A DNA stretch of 64,000 bases, taken from NCBI RefSeq assembly GCF_900111885.1, contig NZ_FOKG01000010.1, positions 124,001 through 188,000 on the forward strand. Reading direction: 5' to 3'. The position numbers were made by a program, and so were the translations under genes. Shown piece after piece: positions 13,501 to 25,500 of this stretch. Origin of the DNA: Amycolatopsis marina (GTDB lineage: Bacteria > Actinomycetota > Actinomycetes > Mycobacteriales > Pseudonocardiaceae). Below the pieces are notes generated by a model. That model saw nothing but the letters and a program-made list of their open reading frames with translations. It had not been told where the DNA came from and searched no databases. Each line of letters starts with the position of its first letter. Position 1 is the stretch's first letter.

Positions 13501-16500
13501 TCGCCGACCTCCCCGACGGCCAGATCCTCGGGCCGCTCGATCCGGCCGAGACTTGGGTCGAAGGCGGGCAGCGACTGGTGCTGGTGGACCGTAACGCCTC
13601 GTTGGGCGAGGTCGAGGCAGCGCTGCGGGAAATGATCACGTCCGAGGTCGCGCGGTACCGTTCCCGGCAATCGCCGGTGTCCAACTTCGTACGGGCGACG
13701 GCCTACCGGTCCGGTGGGCGTTCCGCAGGGGAATTGCTTGGAACGGGCGCCAGTCTGCTTCTCGGCCTGGGCATGGACCCCATGGCATTGATCAGCTCAA
13801 AGGCAGGCCTTCTCTACGGGGCTTTGACGGAGGTCCCGCTGGCTTACACTTTGGCGGGCAAGCGCGTCGAGGCGGGCGACCGGATGCGTCGGCACTTCGC
13901 GACCTGGCGCGGAGGTACCGGTCCCACCATCCCTACGTTGACCCAAGGCCGACACGACACCGCGCGACAGCTCCAGGTCCTCGCCGAGAAAATGGGCATC
14001 AACCTGCCAGGTGCGCCCCCGTATAGGCCCGCGGTCGCGTTGACCGAGGCCGAGCACGAGCAGCTCGACGCCCGGGTGCGGGAAATGGCGGGAGATATCG
14101 CTGACGCGCTCGATCCAAATCGTGCGGGGAAGCGCCAGATCCCGGCCGCACTCCTGCCGAGCGAAGGAATGCGCGAGACGGTCAACAACATCAAGAGCGC
14201 GAAGTGGCAAGTCAAAGATAAAAAGGAGGACGCCAAGAAAAAGCACCTCGTGATTGAACTGGGTACCGGTGAGCGACTGGAAGTGTCGTTCGTGCCAGGC
14301 GAGTTGCCGTACTCGAATCAGTGGCTGGTCGCGGGCGACGCGTCCGATTCCCGGTTGGTGTACGAGGTTGTCTACTCGCCGAAGCTGCTTGCCGCAGATG
14401 ACGCGCGGCTCTGGCACGAGCTGACCCAGCAGATAGTCGATGTGCTCCTCTACGGTGAAAGTGTTTGGGGAACAGACCCATCACTGGGCAAGGTTGCTTG
14501 GGAAGAGCTCTTCACGCTGTTCTTTGAGGTGCCGGTGACACTTGGGTTCGCCGTGAAGCTGGGCAAGCCTGAGATGTTTCTTCCGATCATCGGGGCGAGC
14601 GCCGGGTCGCGTGTGGGCGCGGTTCCCTCTCGAATCACGAATCGGCGGACGCATCAACTTGCGGGCAACCTCTGGATGAATCAGATGCGGGCACGCCTCG
14701 GATACGCGCAGCTGGAGGGGATGGGCGCCAGGAACGAGATGGCAGAGACGTCGCTTGGGCTTCTCGCCGCGGCAGCGGAGATGAGCAGACGAGTCACCGA
14801 GGACATCCTGCGGCATGCGCCGCCGCCATCGGACTCAGCCGGTACAACTTCTGCCGACCCATTGCCGACGGTTCGGGAGGAACTGCTGGACAAGGTCGCA
14901 GAGGAGATTCGCGACCAGGCTCTTGCCGCGCCGGGAGTGGGCGGGATCACGGTGGAGCGTGATCCGGAATCCGGTGATCCGGTAGTGGTCATTTCGGCCG
15001 TGCCCTGGACCGCGTTACCTCGGGAGATGCGGATCACCCTGGACCACAACCCGAACCAGATCGTGAACTTCCCGCCTTCGCTCGTGCACACGCGTTACCG
15101 CACAATAGAGCGCGGCTTCACCATGACCGTGCCCCCTTTCTCCACAGTGCACGCACTGCGCGAGGAGGTGGGCAGGAAACTGACGAGCATCCTCGCGCGG
15201 GAGGGTTTTCTGCTTCCGTTGGCCACTTGGCGGCTGGCCGTTAACACGGCCATCGGGGCAGCGGGCAGCGACCTCCCGAGCGCCCTGCTCGCAGCGGCAA
15301 ACGACAATCCGACCGGTGCTGTCCAGGACGGGGCCAATGTCATCCGGGCAGCTATCGACGGTGCGGTGACCACGGCGACGACGAAGAACATAGCCGAGAA
15401 GACCGCGGACAAGACCGTGAAGGCGATCGGCGCAGATACCGCTACCGGCCGCGCCATGGACGACTGGATGCACTTCGGGACGGGCCGGCTTTATGCGGGG
15501 ATCAGCGGACTTGCCCGGCTGCTGGAACAAGCGCCGCAGCACCTGGCGGGCAACCTCCAATTTTATCAAGACCGCTGGCAGGAAATGGCTCAGCTCACGG
15601 AGCTGTCACCGAAGCAGCTCGTCGACGGGGTCGGGCGGCTGGTGGAGAACGGCGAGCTGGTGGACCGGGTTCCGAACCTACACGGGATCTGGGAGATCGG
15701 CCCCGGCGAGTTGCGGCTCCAAATCGACAAGGCGAGGCCCGGTACGCACACGGTGCGAGGGCGGCACCGGCAAGAAGTCACGATCCGTGTATTGCCGGGA
15801 ATTCCGGGGATGGACACCCTGCTGCTGCCGAACGGTGGTGACAGTACCGCTCTTCTGTTCGTCGGGCCCGGAGACGCCAAGGCAGGCTATACCGGCGTGA
15901 TAGATCAGCTCACCAGACTTGCCACCTGGTATCGCACCGGGCCCACCGGTGTGCCGGGGAAGGGCGCGTATCTGTTGCCGGAGTTCGGACCGGGCGGGGC
16001 CGCGGGATTGGTCCGCCGGGGAGTCCAGCAACTGGACGGGTCCCCTGATTACTCTGTTCTGCTGCAGCAGATCCTCGTGTCGGTGCTGTCCGCGGGTGTG
16101 TCGATAACCAACGACGCCAAGTTTGGCCGGGTGGCATTCCAGGCCGGCGAGTTTCTGCGGCAGACGCTCGCCTGGGACGGCGCGCCGATGTCGCAGATGC
16201 GCGATCAGTACGCCCAGTACTTCGCTGCAGCGGTGCACCAACTCACCGAACAGTTGCACAGCGACTACCTCGCGGTCGCGGAGATCCTCGGTATCGAGGA
16301 GCAGATCGACCGCACGCCACGGTCCTTCGGGCAGCAGCAGGTGCACACGCCCGAAGACGGTCCGGGCAGGCGGGGTGGTGGACACGGCGGTGGTCGTCCG
16401 GCTGAGCTTGACCAGGATGACGCCGAGCCGCGTCAACGCGGGGTGCTGCCGAGGCCGGGACAGCAGAACAAGGCGCGCCTAAACGGTGGCGACTGGGGCG

Positions 16501-19500
16501 CACGGCCGAAATCGCCCGGTGGAAGTGAAGCAGCCACCGCCAACGCTCCCACGGCCGCTGACCAAACCCGTCCCGAGGACGCGCGGATCCACATGACGGG
16601 CGTGCAGGACTCGCGGCCGTCAACCGAGCAACTGCCCTACGCGGCCACTGTCGCCGACGACACCGGTGAAGCGTCTTTCCGGGCCGCCGTCCGGGATGCG
16701 TTGCCGGCCCGTGCGGATCTCGCGGCCGAAGCCTGGGGAAGGCGGGAAGCGCTGTGGTCGGCGTTGTCGCGCCCGGTGGATGTCGCTCAGCTTGTCGATC
16801 CGCGCGCGCCGGAGGTGGATGTCCGGGAGGTCTACGAACTGTTCGGGCCCGAACAGTTCCCGGCAGCCCTGCGGGTCGCGGGCAGGGCCGGAATGGTCCG
16901 CGTTCGTTCGCTGCACGAGCGCTTCGCTGACAACCCGGACGCACTTCCGGCCGCGTTCAACCTCGCGCTCATCGGCGGACAGGCGCCGGTGGGGGTGCCC
17001 GACGAGTTGCAGGTGTTGGGCCTGTTCGGGCTCGACCCGACTCGGCCCGGCGATGTTGCGCGTTTCCAGGAACTGGTGATGCACGCGGGGTTGCTCGACG
17101 AACTCAGCTTCGCTGGACGTCAGCATCTCGTTGGCCTGGCGGTGGAACTCGCGGCCGATCGTAGCCTGTGGACCGCGCAGGAACGGCGCGAGTGGCTGAT
17201 GGACCGTCCCCTCTGGCCGGCACAGGATTTTGTCGTGCCGAGTCAGGCAGGTGAGCGGGTCGGCGCAACGATCGAGGCCTCCTCGGACCACACGACCGGC
17301 GAAGTTGAGCAGAACCTCGCGCGGCCAGGAACGATTTCCTCGAGTAACGATCCGGCTGGCGCTCGGGTGGTGCGTCCGACGTTCGACGGCTCGTCCGAAA
17401 GGGATTTCGCTCCCGAGGAACATGTAGGAGGTGCCGGTCGTAGAATAGGGGCGCTGAAGCTGAACGAGCTGGCGCAGCCTGGAATCTTCGGCGGTAATTG
17501 GGGTTCGAAGCGGCGTGTGGCCGACGGCTTTTCGATCTCCTCCTACTTGAACAATCCTGAATCTTTTGAAGAAGTCTATAGAAATTTCCGTGGCCGTCAG
17601 AGCTTCAGTCGTTCTGTGGTTCCGTATCTTCTAAACGATGCTACAGGTGGTGTTGGTTACACACGCCCATTTGGGATCGAGCTGGAATTTGACCTAAAGA
17701 GCTCGTCGCTAAAAGATCGCTCCGCTGATTTGCAAGCCATTGCGAACGACCTCTACATGGCTGGCTTGAGTACTGAAACAAAAATGGTCCCCTATCATCA
17801 TGGTCGCGCCAGCCAGGGTTACAGCAGTTCTCGTGACGGCTGGCGACTGGAACAAGATCATACTGTCTCCGGAGAAATTGTGTCGCCAATTCTTCGAGAC
17901 ACACCCCAAACATGGCAGGACTTATCGGCAGTTATCGATATCATCCGTCGGCATGGTGGTATCGCAACTCCGCGCGCTGCGGTGCATGTAAATGTTTCTA
18001 TACACGACTATGGGCGCAAGGTCCGGTACCACAACCGGCTACTGCGTCTCGGTCAAGCTTTCTCCGATGTCTTCTACCGGTTGGCCGCAGATCCCACGTC
18101 CGGTCAACATCGCGGCACCAGGTACGCCAAGCCAATCGAGGTCTCAGACGGCGGATATCCTTCGGTTCACAAGCTTGGTGTGACCAGAAACCAGGCCGTG
18201 AGTCTGGCTCATGCGCACGGCCGCGACGGCGATCGGGCCGAGTTCAGGGGATGGGACGCATCGCTTGACGAGGGAGTCATTCAGGCGTACGTCAACACCA
18301 GCCTGGCTATGGTGGAAGCGGCCCGAAAGCATCGCCAAGTTGTGTCACCGAACGAGGGGCGCGTAGAGCAGATCGGTGATCATTACGAACGTTTCGCTGG
18401 CGTGAGTGACGACGCGTTGCCGCCAGAGCAGTGGAGGCAATCAACTCGGAGCTTCCGTGTTCTGGTCGATACCCTCTTCGGAGAGGACACGGCGCGTAAA
18501 GAGCAAGCGACCGCGTTGTTCGCCACTACTCGATGGCAGCCTGCGGATATCTTCGGACGTGAACGCCTGGCGTGGGTCTATGCCGGGGAGTTGTCGGATG
18601 TGCCCGAAAAGACAGACTGGGTAGCAATAGATATCCAACCTAATGTTTTGGTGCATTTCAACAAACCGCTCGCGGTCCGAGGTGAGCTCCACGTTCCAGA
18701 GGGCACGTTGGCCTTGGATGTCGATCTGATCCAGAACCCGGACACCAATGAATTTGAGGGCGAGCTCAGCTACGCGAATCCCAGCCTAGAGGGTTATACT
18801 CACGTTAAAGTCAAGACTGCCGACCGTGCGGACAGTATTGGCCGGGGTCTGTTCTATTCAATGCCCACGCTTATGCAGATCACCGTGACCGCCGAGACAG
18901 GGACCGAGCGCGAGTACATCCTGTCGTTCCGGGCAGCTGAATACCCTGACCCAGCTGTACTGCAGCACAGCGGTCATGCCGATCCAGTGCGTCCTGCGTC
19001 TCTCCAGGAGTTGCGTGAGGCCGCACTGGACTCGGTGCGGCACTACCGGGACCAGGCCGGCGCTGTTAGCCGGAGTTCATCCGAGCTGTCGGTGTCCGAA
19101 GCCCCGGTGGGCGAGTCTGACGATGGTGTCGGGAGCAACCAGCCGAGCGGTGCTCAGGTAGGGCGTCGATTGGTCTGGGTGGATTCATTCGGCGATGCGG
19201 GCGGTGTCTCGGAGGGGCAGGAGCGCCGTGCCCGCGGTCGTTTGGGGGGCGCGTTTCCCAGTCTGCGGGATCAGGCTAAGACGCACTTCAGTGGGGGTAA
19301 TTGGGGTAGTAACCCGGAAGGGGCGCAACCCGACCCCGATGATGATGGAACTGGCCAACACGGTGGCTCCCTGCCGACCGATGACGACAAGTCGGGGCAT
19401 GTCGGCAATGGTGTGCAGGGCGGGTCCTATCTCAGCAACCCTGAATTGTTTGATGAGGTTTACCAGAACTACCGTGGTCGTGCGATGTTCGGCAAGGCTC

Positions 19501-22500
19501 TGATTCCGTACATAACGGAGCCTGCAACGGGAGGGGACGGTAACGGTCGCCGGTTTGGTGTCGAACTGGAGTTCGATCTGGCGAGCTCCTCGCAGGAAGG
19601 TCGCGACGCTGCGCTGCAGGCCATTGCCAACGAGCTCTACCTTGCTGGCCTCAGTGTCGAAACTAAGATGGTCCCGGCGCATCATGAACGAAAGGTTCAG
19701 GGCTACAGTAGCGCTCGCGACGGTTGGCGCTTGGAAAGCGACACTACTGTGGCCGGCGAGATTGTCTCCCCGATCTTGCGTGACACTCCTCAGACGTGGC
19801 GTGATCTGTCGACGGTAATTGATATTATTCGCCGAAACGGCGGTATTGTCACCCCGCGTGCCGCCTTGCATGTCAACGTTTCTATTGGTGACTATGGTCG
19901 CGATATCAGGCATCACAATCGGCTCCTGAGGTTTGCAAGTGGGTTCTCTGATGTTCTTCTTCGGTTGGCTGCAGACCCTGATGTCGGACATCATCGCGGC
20001 GGCTTTATGGTCGAACCGGTCGAGGTTCCGGATCGCGGATATCGATCGGTCGCTGACCTATCGAACACCGAGTACATGACAGTCAATTTGTCTTCAGCTC
20101 GGGGTGAAGACAATGATCGCGCTGAGTTCCGATTATGGGACGCTTCATTCGACCTCGGTGTCATTCAGGCGCGTATTAATGCCAGTCTGGCTATGGTCGA
20201 GGCTGCCCTTCGAGACGCGGATTATAGGCCGCCTAACAAGGACCGTGTCGAGCGTATCGGCCATCATTACGAGCGTTTCTCTGCTGATCACGCTGATGGT
20301 GACTCGCAGGAGGAGTGGCAGGAATCGACACAGAGTTTCCGTGCTCTTGTGGATACCCTCTTCGGGGACGATTTGGTGCTTAAGGAGCAAGCGACTGCAC
20401 TGTTCGCCGTTACCCGTTGGCAGCCTGCGGATACCTTCGAGCGAAAGCACGTGGCGTGGGTGTTCGCCGGAGAACTTCCTACAGGTGACGGGTCGACGGG
20501 TCGAGTGCTCGTCGATGTTCGCAATGTGAACGAGTACTTGGCTAAACCGTTGGCAGTTCGGGGTGAGGTCCAGACGTCAGCGGGAACGCTGGTTTTGGAC
20601 GCCGAGCTGAAACGAACTGCGACGACCGGAGAATACCAGGGAGTACTTCGACACGCAGATGGGACACTGAGTCCGTTCGCTCAGATAAAGGTCAAGCCTA
20701 CTGGTCCTAGTTCCGGCGTCTTCGACAATCTGTTTGTGCAAGTTCCTGCGCTCATGCAGGTTACCTTGACCGATACGGTGGGTTCCGAACATGAGTACAC
20801 CCTGTCGTTCCGCGCGGCGGAGAATGTCGATACTCCATTGGCACGGGGTAGCAGGACCAGCGATCCATTAACACCGGCTTCCCCTGCGGAACTGCGTGAA
20901 GCTGCCGAGGATGCGGTCCAAAGTTACCGCGATAAGAGCGATGTTGCCGAAGATGGCGCTGATTCTCGATTGGCATCCCCCGTGGTCGGACCGGAGGCCG
21001 TGTGGCGTCCGGAGGCCGGGGGACCGGTGCTGGTGGATTCCGCTACGGGTGCGGTTCTCGCCGGTGCACGTGATGCGGAAATGGTGCGCGAGGTGGCGCG
21101 GGACGGACGTGTTTTGGATGCGGTCCGGCTCGCTGACGGCCGGGTGGCGTTCGCAGCCGGGCAGGGGGTTTGGCCGGACGGTACCGCGAACGCGGGTGCT
21201 GATCCCGTGCTGGCTGCGGAAGCGCGGCATAGCCGATTGTCCGCGGCTGAGCGTGCCGCGTTGCGGGAGAGTTTCGAGCGTGTGATGCGGGAGGCCGGTC
21301 CTCCCGCTGAGGTCGCCGCGGCATCGTGGTGGTCGGCGGCATTGGATGCTTTCGAAGCTGATCTGCGAGCGCGTGACCTGGTTCGGGAGTGGGCCACGGG
21401 GCTGAGCCAGTTCGTGTTGATGCGTGACGAACCCGGTCTGCCGATGGTGGGTCTTGGCGCCGGTGAAGCGCGCTGGGTCGAAGTCGCGGGCCGCCAGGAG
21501 TTGCGCTGGCTGGCCCAGGATGCGTGGTCCCGCACCAGGGCGACGGTGCTGTGGCGTGAAGGCGAGGGCGGCCTCTTCGCTTGGATCGAACGTGATGGTG
21601 AGCAGGTATTGGTGATGCGCTTGCCGCTGGGGCACTTGCTCCGCGGCCGTGCCGAACACCACTGGGTCGAGGTGAAACCAACTGGTGACGTGCGGCTGCT
21701 TACGGATACTGATGTCACCGGAAACGGACAACAGTTCTATCTGGAGCCGGAGCGAGACCTCGTGCCGCATCTGGAGGAAATTTCCGATGACGAGGTCGCG
21801 GCGTTGTTGCGGGAGCGGACGAGTGAGGTCTATCGCGGAAAGCAGGTAGGGGAGGAAGTTTCGCGAGGCAACTGGCTGTCATCGCTCGCGCGCGGCGCCC
21901 TGCAGGTGGCCCGGCACCCGATAGAGAGCGCGCGTAACGCGGTCGCCCGTGACGCGAACGCCGAGATTCGGGTCGAGGCCGGCTGGGACCGAACGAGTTT
22001 CGCGGGGGCCGATGCGAGCGGGATGACGTTCCGTCGCTCTGACGGGCGCACGGTGGGCGTGTCCTGGAGACAGATCGCGCGAGTCCACGCGGGTGTGCGT
22101 GCTGCCGGTGGGGAAGGAATTAGGAGCGCGGAGGCCACCGCACACTGGGTACTGGATGGTGTGGCTGTGGGTGCGAGCGGCACTCCGGCCGTGGTCACCG
22201 AACTGGCGCGCACCCACCCGGAGCTGCGGATCCTGGTCGTGCCGAGCGAGGACACCAGGGCTGTCGGACCGCGAGTCAACGACCAGCCCTTCGGTTCACC
22301 ACCGACCGCGGACCTGCTCGTCGGTACCAAGGGCGAAGGCGTGTGGCGCGCGTTCATGCTATTCGGTGACCACACGGTGATGCCGATATCGCTGTACTCG
22401 ACGGGCAAGATCACCGAGGGATGGAGTCCACTCCGCGAACTCGCCGTGCAGTCACTGCGTGCCACCCTCTCCGAAGCCAAATCGCCTGCCGTGGAGCCGT

Positions 22501-25500
22501 TGCTGCGGCTGTCCAGGAAGACGCGTGTCGACGAGCAGGACCCAGCCCGGCCGGAAGCAGTGGTTTCGCAGGCGGGGCTGTCGGAACTACTGGCCGCTAC
22601 GCCGGACATCCCCGGAATCGAGCTGGACGCCGGCCTGCCTCAGCTTGAGTCAGGGGAGAAACTCCTCAAAGAGATGGGCGATGACACCAGCACAGATCTC
22701 GGCGCCGAGCACCGAGACGCGTTGGGCACATTCGTTGCCGGGCAACTCGACCTCGACCCGGACGAGCTGTCCGTGACCCGGCATGGCGAATGGCGGGTGT
22801 ATCACAAGGTCTACCGGGTACAGCACACGAGTGGCGCGGCTTGGCTGGTGCGGATGTATGAGACTCCCGAAGGCTTCGCACGGCACCTCTCCGCCATGGA
22901 CTTTTTGCGGCATGTCCCGTTCGAACACGTAAACCTCGCCGATGTGGTGGCGGCCGGCAAGGTCACCAACGGGAACGTGACCGTGGGCGCGGTCGTAATG
23001 GAGATTGGCCAGGGCGAGTCGATCTCCAGGATTGTTGACGAGATCGCCGGCGGAGACCGAGACCCGGGCGACCTTCGGAACGCGGTGGCTGCTCACGCAC
23101 GAGCACTGGCCGAGTTGCACTTGCTGACCATGCATCCCGAGACGCCGCGAGGGCCAGGATCAAGTCGGAAGAGCCGAGGTGCAGTGCTCCGAGGGGAACA
23201 GGACGCTCAGCCCTTACCACAAGGTGCCGCAGGATCATACTGGACTACTCGGGCGCTGAACGAGCTTCGCGAGCTCCATGAGCAGGCCCGCAATGCTGGA
23301 CGACTTGATCTCGTGGACGGCGCAATGGTGACTGCGCTCGATGATCTGGCCACGGCCGCGACGAAGGCAAAGCCGGAATGGACTGCCGTTCGGCACGGTG
23401 ACGCGCACGGCGGAAACCTGCTTTGGTCGTCCGACACTGGTGCTGTCACGATGATCGACCCGGAGACAGTGCACGGTTCGCTGGACAGCCGTGGCCGGGC
23501 GATTCGTGGTGAGTCCACGGTCCGCGAGGTCAGGTCGTATGCCATAGCCCTACTGGTGAGCCGTGCCGCGCACCTGCAGGACTTCTTCCTGCAGGAGTAC
23601 GAGCGCGCCGTGCGGACGGCCTCTCTGCCCGGAGTGTTGAAGAGCAACACGATTCACGACGTAGTACAGCGGCTCGCCAAGGCTTACCGGGGGCTGGCCG
23701 ACGGAGGCCCGGACGCGCAGCGGTGGGAAGAGCTTGCTGCCTTGTATGCGAGGACGTTGCGATCTTTGCTGGAGCTCGATAGGGGAATCGTCAACCGACC
23801 GGCACCGAGGTCTTCCGACGATCGCGGAATTCCTGGCCAGGTTGTATACCACACCACGCCCAACGGTGGTTCGACTTCGCCTGAAGGTAAAATGGTGGCC
23901 CGCCGGAACCCTGCTGTGGTCGACATCTCTCCTTCTGAGTGGCGCCATCGTGTTGCGGTGGAAGAGGTCGATCTCGGATTTGAGCAAGCGGACGGCACTT
24001 TTGATTGCGGAATTTGGCCAGATAAACCGGTGTGGCGTGCGACTTCCGAGATTTTGTACCGGCAGGAGTACCGTGGTCCGGGGAAAGTGTTCGAGGAAGG
24101 ATTTGCTCCGGCGGGCCATTATACTAATCTCTACAGCCACTTGATGACAACTGATAGCTCTGCTTTTGTAAGCACCACAAGGAATGAAGAACTATATCGG
24201 GAATCGCAGAAGAACTACTGGTATGTGATCGATGCACCAGGTGGCATAGATGTAATAGCAACCGTGGGCGAAGACGGGGCGCCGAAGAATGCGCAGGAGC
24301 AGGAGGTCGCATTCCCAGGCGGCATTCGGTCCGAGTTCATCAAAGGCGCGTATTTAATCAACGACGACAGAACGCTCGGTGAGTGGATTGCTAACCCGAA
24401 TTTTGTCGGCTGGAGTTCCCCACGTGTTGAGGATGCGACTGCCCCACTTGTCGCCGATTCCGGCGCCAGCCAATCGGATGAGAGAGCCCGCGTTACGGGA
24501 AGTCCGGACATCGTCGATCGAACCGATGCATCAGAAACTGTTGTGGAGTCGCGTGGTGACGTTCCTGTAGGTGTTACGGAGACAGATGGTGGGGGTTGGG
24601 CTCACGCAGGGCGTGTGGTAATTGGCGGTACGCGAGACACAGATTTCGCGCCCGAAGTGCATGGTCGCGGCGGCGGTCTTGACCATAAAATGTTCCCGAA
24701 ACTGAACGATCAGGCGCACGGTCGGCTGTTTGGTGGTGATTGGGGCGGGAAGCGAGAGGCGAAATCTTCGGCTCCCGGCGGGCAGGGTGCGGGGCGGTCT
24801 GAGACCACCGGCGATCTCGGTTCGGTTAGCGGCAACTTGCTTGACCATGTCCGCTTGGCCGAAGTGACTGATGCCGCGTGGGCAGTGGTGGACAGCCGCC
24901 GCTTTCGCGACGAACGCACGGAGCAAGAAGACCTCAGGATTTTCAATGCGCGGTTGCCTGTGCTTGACCTGGACCGGCTGCGCGTTGCCACGTCCCCGGA
25001 TGTGAACGGTCCGCGCGTTGCCCGAGCCGTGGGACTGGATGCGGGCACAGTGACCTCAAGGGGCTTCATCTCGGCTGGCGCTCTCGCCAACGCTCTCGTT
25101 GGCCTGGATCGTCTCGCGAACGTGCCGATTCCCGGTCTGGAGGTACCCCGTGTCCGAGCTGTGATACGGGACCAGTCGGGCACTCAATATTACTTGGTGA
25201 CGTCACCCGGAACCACACATACTCTGCGAGACCTTGCCGCTCGCTGGACAGCGACGCCCGACGAGCGGAATTTATTGAGTACCGCATGGGCAGCCGTCGC
25301 GCAGGTACTCGCCGCCATTCACGAATTCCCTGGCGGATCAACGCCGCACCCGGACAGCCGTTCGTTCGACTGGATGCGCGGTCGGCTCGATGTAGGCACG
25401 TGGCCAGTGGAGCACCAGTCACGGATCCTCGCTGCCGTGGGGATGGAGCCCAATGTGCTGCGCGAGAAACTGCTGGGTGTGCTCGATGCGGCCACTACCA

